The notes: generated by a model not told the origin, from the sequence alone. DNA of 58,125 nt from JBFWQM01 sp050249455 (GCA_050249455.1 JBFWQM010000006.1:1-58125); one strand, 5' to 3'; numbered from the stretch's first letter, positions 17,184 through 28,362 are shown. A program made the numbers and translations.

Positions 17184-18818
17184 ATGGCGGACGGCAGCTA
17201 CGACTACATCATCATCGGCGCGGGCTCGGCCGGCGGCACGCTCGCCAACCGGCTGACCGAGGATTCCGGCACGCGCGTCCTGGTGGTCGAGGCCGGCGGC
17301 TGGGACAAGGACATGCTGATCCACGTCCCGCTCGGCTGGGGCAAGATCCTGACCAACCGCCTGCACGACTGGGGCTACGACATCGAGCCCGACGCCGGCC
17401 TCAACAACCGATCGATCGAGTGCATGCGCGGCAAGGTGTTCGGCGGTTCGTCGTCGATCAACGCGATGGCCTATGTCCGCGGCCACCGCGGCGACTACGA
17501 CCGCTGGCGCCAGAAGGGCGCGACCGGCTGGTCCTACGCCGACGCGCTGCCCTATTTCAAGAAATCGGAATCCTGGGAAGGCGGCGAGGACACCTATCGC
17601 GGCGCCACCGGCCCGCTGGTCGCAACCCGGTCGCGCTACAACGAGATCGATCCGGTGGTCGACGCCTGCATCGAATCCGGCAAGGCGGCCGGCTTCCCCT
17701 ATACGCCCGACTACAACGGCGCGCAGCAAGAAGGCTTCGCCCACATCCAGCAGACGATCAAGAACGGCCGGCGCTGCTCGGTCGGCGTCGCCTACCTGCG
17801 CCCGGCGCTGTCGCGGCCGAACCTGACCTTGCGCCTGAACACGCTGGTCAAGCGGGTGGTGATCGAGAACGGCCGCGCCACGGGCATCGAGATCCTCGAC
17901 GGCGGCGCCGCCTCGATCATCCGCGCCGAGCGCGAGGTCCTGGTATGCGGCGGCGCCATCAACTCGCCGCAGATCCTGATGCTGTCGGGCATCGGCGAGG
18001 CGGAGCACCTGCGCCGCCACGGCCTGGAGGCGATCGTCAACCTGCCCGGCGTCGGCAAGAACCTGCAGGACCACCTGTCGGGGATCGTGGAGTTCGCCCG
18101 CCCCGACGCCGGCCCGTTCGTCGGCCGCACCCGGTTCGACCGGCTGGCGATCGCCATGCTGCAGGCCTACTGGCTGGGCAGCGGCCCGGCCTGCGACCTG
18201 CCGTCCGGCTTCATGGCCTTCCTCAAGAGCCGGCCGGAGGTCGAGCTGCCTGACGTGCAGCTCCTGGTGCGCACCGCCGCGGCCGACGCCGGCCCGTGGT
18301 TCCCCGGCATCAAGTCGCCGTGGAAGGACATGTTCGCCGCGCGGCCCGTGCTGCTGCGCCCGGAAAGCCGCGGCCGCGTCGAGCTGCGCTCCGCCGACCC
18401 GCGCGACAAGGTGAAGATCTTCCAGAACTTCCTGCAGACGGAGACCGACCGCATCACCTTGCGCGAAGGCGTGCGCATGATCCGCCGCGTCGCCGCCGAG
18501 GCGCCGCTGTCGAAGCTCCTGGGCGAGGAGAAGACGCCCGGCAGGCACGTCCAGACGGACGCCGAGATCGATGCCCACATCCGCGCCACCTCGGCGACCG
18601 CCCATCACCCCTGCGGCACCTGCAGGATCGGCAGCGACGACATGGCCGTGGTGGATCCCGAGCTGAAGGTGCGCGGCGTCGAAGGCCTGCGGGTGATCGA
18701 CGCCTCGGTGTTCCCCGACCTGGTCGGCGGCAACATCAACGCGCCGGTCATCATGATCGCCGAGCGCGCGTCCGACATCCTGCGCGGCAGGCCGGTCCTG
18801 GCGCCGGCGGCGGTCTAG
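17184..18818 (+). CDS. GMC-family FAD oxidoreductase (choline-dehydrogenase-like)
   Basis: The 544-residue flavoprotein starts at the ATG giving MADGSYDYIIIGAGSAGG, whose dinucleotide-binding motif GAGSAGG is at about 12-18. It keeps GMC signature 1 (GKVFGGSSSINAM), signature 2 (GGAINSPQILMLSGIG), the catalytic His in HHPCGTCRIG and the C-terminal GGNINAPVIMIAE. It oxidises an alcohol to an aldehyde or beyond, with FAD, passing electrons to oxygen or quinone. It pairs with the hydrolase upstream, which could release the alcohol. No signal peptide is visible. Substrate assignment as choline is not supported by context. Confidence 0.9.
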   Translation: MADGSYDYIIIGAGSAGGTLANRLTEDSGTRVLVVEAGGWDKDMLIHVPLGWGKILTNRLHDWGYDIEPDAGLNNRSIECMRGKVFGGSSSINAMAYVRGHRGDYDRWRQKGATGWSYADALPYFKKSESWEGGEDTYRGATGPLVATRSRYNEIDPVVDACIESGKAAGFPYTPDYNGAQQEGFAHIQQTIKNGRRCSVGVAYLRPALSRPNLTLRLNTLVKRVVIENGRATGIEILDGGAASIIRAEREVLVCGGAINSPQILMLSGIGEAEHLRRHGLEAIVNLPGVGKNLQDHLSGIVEFARPDAGPFVGRTRFDRLAIAMLQAYWLGSGPACDLPSGFMAFLKSRPEVELPDVQLLVRTAAADAGPWFPGIKSPWKDMFAARPVLLRPESRGRVELRSADPRDKVKIFQNFLQTETDRITLREGVRMIRRVAAEAPLSKLLGEEKTPGRHVQTDAEIDAHIRATSATAHHPCGTCRIGSDDMAVVDPELKVRGVEGLRVIDASVFPDLVGGNINAPVIMIAERASDILRGRPVLAPAAV

Positions 18819-18819
18819 C

Positions 18820-19979
<1,160 letters not shown>

Positions 19980-19983
<4 letters not shown>

Positions 19984-22900
19984 GAGGCGGCCTTCTGCTC
20001 TGTTTCGGCGGCAAGCGCCGCCGCGATCGCGGGCATCACCCGCTTCAGCTCACGTTCGATCTGGTCCAGCAGGGCGGCTGCCCCGTCGAGCTGCCCGTCG
20101 CGCCCGACCGTCTCGAGCTCGCGGAACAAGGCGGAGAGCTTCCTGGCGCCGATGTTCGCGCTGCTCGACTTGAGGGCATGGGCGCGCATCCGGATGGTGT
20201 CCGCATCCCCGTCGGCGACCGCCTGGCGCAGGACGGCGACTTCGGCCGGGGCCTTGGCGCCGAACAGGTTCAGGACCTTCGACACCAGGCTCGGCCCGGC
20301 CTTGCGCGGCACCACGCGCAGCGACTCCAGCGCCTGCGGGTCGAGCGGCGCCTCGAGCGCCGGGTCGTCGCCGGTTGCGGCCGGCGGCGCGTCCGTGTCG
20401 GCGATGGCCATCGGCTCGGAGATCCAGCGCTGCAGCGTGGCAGCGAGCTGCGCATAGGTGTAGGGCTTGCTCAGGTAGTCGTTCATGCCCGCGGCCATGC
20501 AGCGTTCGCGATCCTCTTCGAAGGCGTGGGCCGTCACGGCGACGATCGGCACCGCCCGCGCGCCGGCACGTTCTTCGGCCTCGCGGATCAGGCGTGTCGC
20601 CTGCATGCCGTCCATCACCGGCATTTGGCCGTCCATCATGACCAGGGCATAGCGGCCGGGCGCGAACAGCCGCACCGCGTCGGCGCCGGTCCCGGCGATG
20701 TCGGTCTCGAACCCGAGATCGCGCAGGAAGCCGGTGGCGACCTCCTGGTTGACGGGATTGTCCTCGGCGACCAGCACCCGACCCATGTTGCGACGCGCCG
20801 CCGCGGCCGGCGCGTCGGCGCCGGCGGCGGGGGCGTCCTGCGCGAACAGGCTCTGCAGCGCGTGCAGGAGGTCGGTGCGCCGCACCGGCTTGGTCAGCGT
20901 CGCATCGAAGCCTAGCTCCGTGGCGTTGGTCGCTTCGTCGAAATGGTTGATCGAAGTGAGCAGCAGCAGCGCCGTGCCGGCGATATGCCGGTCCGCGCGG
21001 ATGGCGCGCGCGAGCTCCAGGCCGTCCATCTCCGGCATCATCCGGTCGAGGATCGCCACGCGGTATGGTTCACCGCGCGTCGCATCGCCGCGCAGCTGCG
21101 ACAGCGCGCTCTTGCCGTCCGGTACCGCAACCGCGTCCATGCCCCAGGCGGCGAGGTGGTTGATCAGGATCTCGCGGTTCGTCGCGTTGTCGTCGACGAT
21201 CAGCGCGTGGACGCCCTCCAGCAACCGCGTGTCGCTGCCCTCCGCCGCATCGCCCGGCGCGGGTTCCAACGGCAGGGTGAAGCGGAAGCTCGTGCCGACG
21301 CCTTCCCGGCTGGTCACGTCGATCGCCCCACCGAGCGCGGTGACGATATGGTGAACGATGGACAGCCCGAGCCCGGTGCCGCCGAACCGCCGGGTGATCG
21401 AGGCGTCGGCCTGCTCGAACGGGCGGAACAGGCGGGCGATGGCTTCCGACGAGATGCCGATGCCGGTGTCGCGGACGATGAAGGTCACCGGCACCGCCGG
21501 ACCGTCGCCGGGACCGGCTGTTACGAAGATGGATACTTCGCCGGCGGTCGTGAACTTGATCGCATTGCCGATCAGGTTCATCAGCACCTGGCGCAGCCGC
21601 GCCGGATCGCCCCAGGTGCGCCCCGGCACATGCGCGTCGATGCTGCAATTGAGCTCGAGCCCCTTGCTGCCGGCGGATTCGGCGAGGAGCTCGACCACGT
21701 CCTCGACAGTCGCGCGCACGTCGAAGCCGACCCGGTCGAGCTGCAGCCGGCCGGCTTCGATGCGCGAGTAGTCGAGTATGTCGTTGATGACGCCAAGCAG
21801 CGTGAGCGCCGACTGGCGGATCGATCCCAGCAGCCGCTTCTGGCGCGGTTCCGCCATCTGCCTGTCCAGGATCTCCGTCATCCCGATGACGCCGTTCATC
21901 GGCGTGCGGATTTCGTGGCTCATGTTGGCGAGGAACTGCGACTTGGCCCGGTTGGCGCTCTCGGCCTGCTCCTTGGCGAGCCGGAGCGCCTGTTCGGATT
22001 CCTTGAGGTTCGTGATGTCGGTCATCGTGACGACGAGGCTGCCGTCGGCGGTGCGGCGCCCGCTGCGCCGGTACCAAGCACCGTTCTGGTAGGCGACATC
22101 CTGCGTGCCCTCCGACCGGGTCCGGAAGTAGCCGGGAGGGAGGCTGCCGACCACCGCTTCTTCCACCGAAAGCAGGTGCAGCGGCTCGACCAGCGCGATG
22201 ACCTCTTCCCGACTGATCCCGGGGACGACCTTGTGCCAGTTATCGCCGACGAGATTGCGATAATGCGTGTTGCAGATCACGAGCCGGTCGTCGGGACCGA
22301 ACAGCGCGAAGGCCTCGCTGACCGACTCGATCGCGGTCTGAAGCGCATGACGCGCAGCCTCGACGGCGTCGTTGGCGGCGATGAGCTGGGTCTCCCGACG
22401 CTTCAGCTCGCTGACGTCGGTGCGGGTGCCGACGATGCCGCCATCGGACGAGCGCCGCTCGTTGATCAGGATCCACCGGCCGTCGCGAAGCTGCTGGATA
22501 TGCTGCTTGCCGGGGTGGCGGTGGAGAGCGAGGCGGTTCGCCACGAACTCCTCGAGGTCGACCGCGGCGGGATACTGCCCGGCGGCGTAGCTCTTGCGCA
22601 GGATTTCCTCGAACGTCGCGCCCGGCTGCACGAACGGCGCCGTCTCGGGATAGATTTCGCGATAGATCTGGTTGCTCAGCACGAAGCGGTCTTCGGCGTC
22701 GAAGTAGACGAAGCCGACGTCCAGCGCGTCGATCGCATCGAGCAGGCGCCGTCGCGAACGCTCGGCCTCGGCCTGCGTATCGAGCAGCATCTGCTCGCGT
22801 CGCTTCTGCTCGGTGATATCGGCGCGGATGCCGACCCGGCCGCCGTCGGCGGTCTCGCGCTCGGTCACCCGAAGCCAGGTGCCGTCGCCTAGCTGCTGCT

Positions 22901-23819
22901 CCTGATCGTTGAACGGCTGCCGGTACCGCTCCATGCGCTTGCGCACGAACGTCTCGACGTCGTCGCCGCCGAGGTCGTACTGGCCGCGCTCGGCGCCGAT
23001 CCGGATCAGGTCCTCGAACCGTGCGCCGGGCACGAACAGGTCGGCGCTGTCGGCGTAGATCTCGGCATAGCGCCGGTTGTGGATGACGAGCCGGTCCTCG
23101 GAGTCGTAGAAGACGAAGCCCTCAGCGATGTTCTCCACGGCGTCGCGCAGGCGCTGCTCGGCGCGCGCGGCCTGATCGTGCGCCTCGCGAAGGCGCTCCT
23201 CCGCCTCGACCCGGAACTCGATCTCGCCGAGCAGGTGTTCGTTGCTGGATTCGAGCGCCGCGGTCCGTTCGGCCACCAGCGTCTCAAGCATCTCGCGCTG
23301 GTCGGCTTCGAATTGGGCACGCTGGCGCAGGCCGCGTGCACCGAACGCCGCGACCGCGAACACGCCGATCCCGATCGCGCCCGAGATGGCGCCGGTCGCC
23401 AGGGCCACGTGCAGCCGGCTCTGCCAGCTCCGCGTGGCCTGCAAGGTGGCGATCGGCCGGGCGCCGTCGTAGACGGTCGCCTCGAAGGTGAACGACGGCG
23501 CCGCCTGCGGCGGCCCGATTTCCGCCACGACCTCGCCGTGGATGGTGACGACGCCGATGCGCGCCGGCTCGCCGAACTCTTCGCTGGTGTCGAGCAGGTC
23601 GCGGATGCGGGTGCCTTCGTAGGGCAGAATCTCCGACTTGCCGAAGGCGAAGCGCGACAGCGCGCGCGCTTGCCGGTTGACCTCGTCCTGCAGCCGCGCC
23701 CTGTCATCGTTGTAGTTGGGGACGAAATAGGCCAGCGGCGGCGCGAGAGCCACCAGGAGGCTGGCGACCAGCCCCAGGGCCAGCAGCAGCCAGGCCATGC
23801 GGTTGCCGGCGTGCGCCAT
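19980..23819 (-). CDS. Large hybrid sensor kinase (TM-TM-PAS x3-HisKA-HATPase-REC-REC-HPt)
   Basis: The 1279-residue protein has membrane segments at about 9-31 and 138-160 with a roughly 105-residue periplasmic domain between. Next come a coiled coil (about 165-220) and three PAS-type modules (about 222-345, 350-480, 490-610). HisKA has H635 in FLANMSHEIRTPMNG, followed by the ATPase, a receiver with D925 in AILDRMMPEMDG, a second receiver with D1063 in MMDGQMPVMDG, and an HPt domain with H1214 in HALKSSS. It is a complete multi-step phosphorelay in one chain. It lies 12 bp after a periplasmic binding protein and overlaps a receiver-kinase, which suggests that the binding protein senses the ligand. 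Confidence 0.92.
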
Positions 23820-23831
23820 CGCCGCTCCGCG

Positions 23832-24692
23832 TCAGTCGCCGGCGGCCGGCAGCACGCCCAGGCGCAGCAGCAGCGCCTGCGACTGCGCGGTCGCCAAGTG
23901 GTCGAGGAAGGCATGCACCGCCGGTTCGGCGTCCGTCCGCGACGCGATATGGATGGCCTTGCCGAACCGGTAGCGGCCGTCCGCCAGCGCGGCCGGCGTC
24001 GGCTCGATCCCGTCGAGGCGGATGACTGTGAGGTCGCGCCGTTCCGCCACGATCGTCGTGAGCGCCGACACGGTGAAGGAGCCGCGCACTTCCTCGGCGA
24101 GGTCGAGGTTCTCCTGGACCGTGAGCGCGACCGGCAGCTTGCGGACGCGGATGGCGCGTTCGAGGGCCTCGCGCATCGGCGGGGCGAACCGGGCCAGGAC
24201 CCTGTAGTCGCCTTCCATCGGCGGCCTGAGGATCGGTCGCAGCGGCGTGCCGTCGGGCCACGCCGTCCAGTCGAGCCCGAGGATGCCGATCACCTCTCCT
24301 TCGGTCAGCGACAGGCCGGGCTGCCGCCAGGACGTGACGAAGACGACGGGGGTGCGCCCGACCGGGATCGAGCGCAGCGCCATGTCCGCCGTCGGCTCGA
24401 TCGGATAGGTCGTGACGGCGACGTCGATCCCGCGACGGCGCATGGCGAGGATGGCGCCGGCGTTGCCGAGGTCCGGCAGGACCCGGAACGAGAAGTCGCG
24501 CTCGGTCCGGCGATAGTCGTGGACGATCGCCGTGACCAGGGCGGCATAGCTGCCGGCGGCGCCGATCCGGACCTCGGCCGCCGCCGTCCCGATCGACAGG
24601 ACCAGCGCGGCAATGGCGAGGACGGGGCGGATCGAACGGCGGAGTGCGCCTGGCACGGTTGCATTCCTCTGGCGCGCCGCGCACCGGCGCAT
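23832..24692 (-). CDS. Periplasmic PstS-like substrate-binding protein, probably a sensor subunit
   Basis: The 286-residue pre-protein has a basic start and a hydrophobic segment (PVLAIAALVLSIGTAAA, about 23-39), then VRIGAAGSYAALVTA, the start of a type-2 periplasmic-binding (phosphate/PstS-like) domain. The motif LTEGEVIGILGLDWTAWPDG matches the PstS-like LTxxEvxxIF.G...W.dG stretch. No permease or ATPase is adjacent; instead the next genes are two kinases in one operon. The likely role, by inference, is ligand capture for signalling to the hybrid kinase. Start choice within the N-terminus is uncertain. Confidence 0.8.
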   Translation of the reverse strand: MRRCAARQRNATVPGALRRSIRPVLAIAALVLSIGTAAAEVRIGAAGSYAALVTAIVHDYRRTERDFSFRVLPDLGNAGAILAMRRRGIDVAVTTYPIEPTADMALRSIPVGRTPVVFVTSWRQPGLSLTEGEVIGILGLDWTAWPDGTPLRPILRPPMEGDYRVLARFAPPMREALERAIRVRKLPVALTVQENLDLAEEVRGSFTVSALTTIVAERRDLTVIRLDGIEPTPAALADGRYRFGKAIHIASRTDAEPAVHAFLDHLATAQSQALLLRLGVLPAAGD

Positions 24693-24780
24693 CCCGCCGG
24701 CGTCCCCACAGGACGCATGCGACGGGCGAGGAAAAGCTTAGTCAACCGCAGGTTTAGCTTCCGTTAACCCGCGGGGAGGC

Positions 24781-24812
24781 GGGCGGCGCGGGCCGTGCGT
24801 CCCGCGCCGCCC
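24781..24812. terminator. GC-only 12-bp-stem hairpin after sodB
   Basis: GGGCGGCGCGGG (24781-24792) is perfectly inverted as CCCGCGCCGCCC (24801-24812) with an 8-base loop. It lies 6 bp past the sodB stop on the minus strand. There is no U-tract, so it is a terminator-like or transcript-stabilising hairpin rather than a classic intrinsic terminator. Confidence 0.45.
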
Positions 24813-24818
24813 GGTCGG

Positions 24819-25415
24819 CTACTTCGATTCCATGTTCTTCTGGACGAAGTCCCAGTTGACCAGCTTCTCCAGGAACGCCTGGAGGAAGTCCGGCCGCCGG
24901 TTCTGGTAGTCGAGGTAGTAGGCGTGCTCCCACACGTCGCAGGTCAGCAGCGCCTTCTTGCCATGCGCCATCGGCAGGTCGGCGTTCGGCGTCTTCATGA
25001 TGGCGAGCTTGTCGCCGTCCTGGATCAGCCACGCCCAGCCTGAGCCGAACTGCGTGACGCCGGCCTGCTTGAACTCCTCGCAGAACTTGTCGAACGAGCC
25101 GAACGAGGCGTCGATCTTCTGCGCCACCGCGCCCGACGGCTTGCCGCCGCCGTTCGGCTTCATGCCGTTCCAGAAGAAGGTGTGGTTCCACACCTGCGCC
25201 GCGTTGTTGAACAGGCCGGCCTTCGAGGCATCCCCGGTGGCCGACTTGATGATCTCCTCCAGCGGCGCGCTGGCGAGCGGGCCGTCCTTGATCAGGTTGT
25301 TGGTGTTGGTGACGTAGGCGGCGTGGTGCTTGCCGTGGTGGAACTCGAGCGTGCGGGCGGAAATCACTGGCTCGAGGGCGTTCTGGGCGTAGGGCAGTGC
25401 GGGCAGTTCGATCAT
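24819..25415 (-). CDS. sodB: Superoxide dismutase, Fe type
   Basis: The ATG complementary to 25413-25415, preceded by AGAGGGAGC, gives 198 residues, the usual length. Metal ligands are H26 (FHHGKHH), H78 (AAQVWNHTFFW), D160 and H164 (DVWEHAYYLDY). The Gln of AAQVWNH is the second-sphere residue position typical of iron superoxide dismutases. A longer frame to 25751 has no family match and is rejected. There is no signal peptide, so the enzyme is cytosolic and converts superoxide to peroxide and oxygen. It is monocistronic, with a downstream hairpin. Confidence 0.95.
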   Translation of the reverse strand: MIELPALPYAQNALEPVISARTLEFHHGKHHAAYVTNTNNLIKDGPLASAPLEEIIKSATGDASKAGLFNNAAQVWNHTFFWNGMKPNGGGKPSGAVAQKIDASFGSFDKFCEEFKQAGVTQFGSGWAWLIQDGDKLAIMKTPNADLPMAHGKKALLTCDVWEHAYYLDYQNRRPDFLQAFLEKLVNWDFVQKNMESK

Positions 25416-25766
25416 GTGCTGGCTCCCTCTGGCTTTCGACGTGACGGCGCGGCGCACGTTGCGCGCGCCGGTTTGAAACGGTGACGGGCGGGGGGCGGTT
25501 TCCGCACCAGGCGGCGCCGACCGCACGGGCAACTTCAAATGGCCTCGGGCCGCGCCGACCCAGGCCGACCGCGGCGGTCGCGGCGTCGCCTGGAGACCGC
25601 CGGACAGGCGATCGGCACGGCAGCCCGCGACCGCATGTCGCAACCGTCGGGCGGTGCGCACCTTACACCGATCGCGCCGGATCGCAAGGGCCCCAAGCCG
25701 CGCCCGGCCGGCCTTAACCGGGCGCTTACCACGATCGGCAATCATCGGCATCTCAACGGTTTGGGG
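25416..25766. other. Intergenic region between sodB and the GT-C-like gene
   Basis: 351 bp between divergent genes. An open frame continues through it on both strands, but it has no family resemblance and a low-complexity Arg/Pro/Gly composition. Nothing regulatory could be recognised with confidence. Confidence 0.5.
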
Positions 25767-27341
25767 ATGACGGTGGCGGGCGATTCCGGGCCGGCGATGT
25801 CGCGGGCGGGTGCGTTGCTACTGGGTGTCGTAGCAGCGGCGCTGGTCTGCGTCGCGTGGGCGACGCGCGACTTCTTCATGGACGACGCGTTCATCGGGTT
25901 CCAGTTCCTGCGCAACATGACGGCCGGGCACGGCTTCGTCTTCTTTCCGGGCGCCGCACCGGTGGAGGGGGTGACCAATGTCGGCTGGCTGCTGCTGCTC
26001 GCGCCGTTGACCATGGTCGCGACGCCGGAGGTCGCCGCCAAGGCGGCGGGCGGCGCCTTCCTGGTGCTGGCGCTGGCCCAGACCTTGCGGCTGTCGCGGC
26101 GCGCCGCCGCCGCGTGCGACGACCTGCCGTTCGTCGCGACGCTCCTCGTGGTGCCGGTCCTGGCGGTCGCGCTGCGCTTCGACTTCTTCTATTTCGCGCT
26201 CGCCGGCATGGAGACCGCGCTGCTGGCCGCGCTCCTGCTGGCGATGGCGGGCATCGCATGGTCGCGGCCTGCCTCGGTGGCGGCCGCGGCCCTGGGCGGC
26301 ATCGCGTTCCTGGTGCGGCCGGAGGCGGCCGGTGTCTACGTCCTCTATTTCGTCCTCCTGGTCGCCGCCGACCGCGGGCGGGCGCGGTCGATGGTGCCGC
26401 CGGCGGCGGCATTCCTCGCCATCGTCGCGGCGGTGACGGCCGGGCGCATCCTCTATTTCGGCGACGTGCTGCCCAACACCTTCTACTCCAAGCCCGGCAC
26501 CGTGGTGGGGCAGGTCAACAACCTGTTCGAGTTCCTGGTCGGGCTGAACGACAACCTGCCGTTCCCGGTGTCCGGCGTGCTGGCGCTGCCGCCGCTGGCG
26601 ATGGGCTACGTCCGGCTCGACCGCTGCCGCCCGTCCGCCGCCGCCATGCTGGGGGCGATCGCGCTGACCGGCCTGATGTTCGGCCTCTATTCCAAGCAGG
26701 ACTGGACCGGCTACGGCCGCTACTTCGCCCCCTATTTGCCGGCGGCGGCGATCCTGCTCTGGCTGGGGGTGCTGGCGATCGCGGCGCCGTTCGCCGCCCA
26801 CGCCGGGGCCCGCACCGCGCGCCGGTTCGCCGCCTTCGCCGTCGCGCTCGTCACCTTCATCGGCGCGGTCGGCCTGGTGCGGTCGTTCCTGATGATCGAG
26901 CGCTACCCCGGCTACGTGATCGCCAGCCGCAGCCTGGTCGAGCCGGCGCGCTGGATGCACGACAACCTGCCGCCGGACGCGACGATCGCCAGCCGGCGGA
27001 TCGGGGTGCTGGCCTACCATTCCCACCGCCGGGTGTTCGACTACGCCTACGGCCTGACCGAGCGCGACGTGGCGCACCTGATCTCGGCCCGCGGCGCCGC
27101 CTTCACCGACCCGACGGATGCAGGGTTGGCCGCCCTGTGGCGCCGCGCCGCACCGCGCTACGTGCTGGAGGACGAACCGGTGCTGGAGGAGATCGCGCGC
27201 GAGGCCAACGGCAGCGCCGCCCGGTTCGTCCTGCACGGACTCGAATACCGGGTCGTCAAGCGCTTCCCGATCGGCCGCCATGCCGTCTGGGCGCTGGCGG
27301 CGCGGACCGGCGCGGATTCGCTGGCTGTGGCTCCACGGTAA
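25767..27341 (+). CDS. Polytopic membrane protein, GT-C-type glycosyltransferase-like
   Basis: The protein has about 524 residues, with a possible later ATG at 25797. After a first membrane segment it reads RDFFMDDAFIGFQFLRN...GHGFVFFPG...VEGVTNVGWLLLLAP. The acidic DD pair in the first outer loop and the GHG...PG...TN...W pattern are typical of GT-C lipid-linked-sugar transferases such as AftB/ArnT-like proteins. About 9-11 hydrophobic helices follow, ending near residue 385, then a soluble C-terminal domain of about 140 residues. It would transfer a sugar from a polyprenyl carrier at the periplasmic face. The next gene, 177 bp on, encodes a PEP-CTERM surface protein; glycosylation of exported protein is an inference only. 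Confidence 0.7.
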   Translation: MTVAGDSGPAMSRAGALLLGVVAAALVCVAWATRDFFMDDAFIGFQFLRNMTAGHGFVFFPGAAPVEGVTNVGWLLLLAPLTMVATPEVAAKAAGGAFLVLALAQTLRLSRRAAAACDDLPFVATLLVVPVLAVALRFDFFYFALAGMETALLAALLLAMAGIAWSRPASVAAAALGGIAFLVRPEAAGVYVLYFVLLVAADRGRARSMVPPAAAFLAIVAAVTAGRILYFGDVLPNTFYSKPGTVVGQVNNLFEFLVGLNDNLPFPVSGVLALPPLAMGYVRLDRCRPSAAAMLGAIALTGLMFGLYSKQDWTGYGRYFAPYLPAAAILLWLGVLAIAAPFAAHAGARTARRFAAFAVALVTFIGAVGLVRSFLMIERYPGYVIASRSLVEPARWMHDNLPPDATIASRRIGVLAYHSHRRVFDYAYGLTERDVAHLISARGAAFTDPTDAGLAALWRRAAPRYVLEDEPVLEEIAREANGSAARFVLHGLEYRVVKRFPIGRHAVWALAARTGADSLAVAPR

Positions 27342-27430
27342 CAGCGTGCATGTCGGCAGATTTTACAGTTAAGAATTAGGGTTAGCGGTACGACGCCGTA
27401 AGTGATTGAAATATCTCATATTAACCAACG

Positions 27431-27447
27431 CGGCATGACAATTGCTT
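27431..27447 (+). promoter_or_regulatory. Candidate sigma-54 (-24/-12) promoter for the PEP-CTERM gene
   Basis: CGGCATGACAATTGCTT has GG at 27432-27433 and GC at 27444-27445 with exactly 10 bp between, and matches the TGGCACG-N4-TTGCT consensus at most positions. Transcription would start near 27456, leaving a leader of about 63 bases before the ATG at 27519. Exopolysaccharide and PEP-CTERM genes are known to be sigma-54 and PrsK/PrsR dependent in Zoogloea-like bacteria, so the match is biologically reasonable. No enhancer was identified. Confidence 0.65.
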
Positions 27448-27518
27448 CCCGGGAAGGCATGACGTTTAGCAACCGATGCGCGTATTCCGGGCGCATCGCG
27501 AGCGAAAGGGGGCACGTA

Positions 27519-28298
27519 ATGAAGGTACAAACCGCACTGCTGCTCGGCAGCCTGGCGGTCGGAACGCTCGGCGCGTTCGCGACGCAGACCCAGGCGGCGC
27601 CGTTCGAAATCACCACCAGCGGCATCTGGACGGCGACGATGCCGCCTGTGGTCGGCACGCCCGACACGCTGGAAGGTATCGGCACCAATGAAATCCGCTG
27701 GGGCAACCCGGCGGAAGGCCAGAAGTCCGGCTATCGCTTCCTCGGCCTCGGGCCGACCGGGGCGCATCCGGCGGCGCAGTTCGCCGACCTCGATGCGCTG
27801 CTGGCGGCGGAGTTCGACGTGGGCGACTTCACCCACATCAACTTCCCGATCACCGGCGGATCGATCACCCAGGCGTCGCTGCAGATGACGATGACCATCA
27901 CCGATATCGCTGGTGGCGCGCCGCAGGTGCTGAACTTCAGCTTCAACTTCACCCACAACGAGACCGACAACTTCCCCGGCTCGCTCGGCGATGCGTGCCC
28001 GACGACCGGGGTGCCGCAGCCCGCGGTCGGCTGCCCCGACATCGTCGGCCTGCAGACCGTGTTCTCGCAGGAGATCGTGAACATCGGCGGGCAGCAGCTG
28101 GTGCTCGAGATCCTGGGCTTCGTGCCCGGCCATGCCGGGAGCCCGATCAGCCAGTTCCTGACCAGCGAGAATACCGAGAACCTGGCCTCGCTGGTCGTGC
28201 GCTTCTCGGCGCCGATCCCGGAGCCGGCGACCCTCGGCATCCTCGGCCTGGGCCTTGCGGCGCTGGGTTGGCAGCAGCGCCGCCGGCGCCGCAGCTAG
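27519..28298 (+). CDS. PEP-CTERM surface protein with choice-of-anchor-K-like domain
   Basis: The ATG at 27519 follows GAAAGGGGGCACG and gives 259 residues. A signal peptide (MKVQTALLLGSLAVGTLG to about residue 27) is followed by a beta-rich domain with GTNEIRWGNP and DFTHINFPI, as in choice-of-anchor K proteins. The C-terminus has the sorting signal: IPEPATLG, a hydrophobic helix, then QQRRRRRS. Exosortase recognises Pro-Glu-Pro, cleaves, and the protein goes to the cell surface or matrix. Two Cys near residues 160-175 may form a disulfide. No exosortase (epsH/xrtA) gene is in the window. An intrinsic terminator follows directly. Confidence 0.88.
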   Translation: MKVQTALLLGSLAVGTLGAFATQTQAAPFEITTSGIWTATMPPVVGTPDTLEGIGTNEIRWGNPAEGQKSGYRFLGLGPTGAHPAAQFADLDALLAAEFDVGDFTHINFPITGGSITQASLQMTMTITDIAGGAPQVLNFSFNFTHNETDNFPGSLGDACPTTGVPQPAVGCPDIVGLQTVFSQEIVNIGGQQLVLEILGFVPGHAGSPISQFLTSENTENLASLVVRFSAPIPEPATLGILGLGLAALGWQQRRRRRS

Positions 28299-28320
28299 AA
28301 CGACCCCATACCGGACGTCA

Positions 28321-28353
28321 CGATCGGCCCCTTTCGGGGCCGATCGCTTTTTT
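28321..28353 (+). terminator. Rho-independent terminator of the PEP-CTERM gene
   Basis: CGATCGGCCCC - TTTC - GGGGCCGATCG followed by CTTTTTT: an 11-bp perfect stem, a 4-base loop and a T6 tract, 23 bp after the stop codon. It is oriented for the plus strand and separates this gene from the converging UbiD-like gene. Confidence 0.93.
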
Positions 28354-28362
28354 GGGGCGGCG

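Noticed and set aside
25539..25766. N-terminal extension of the GT-C-like protein
   Set aside because: It is Arg/Pro-rich with no membrane or signal character, and a start at 25767 puts the first helix near the N-terminus as in the family.
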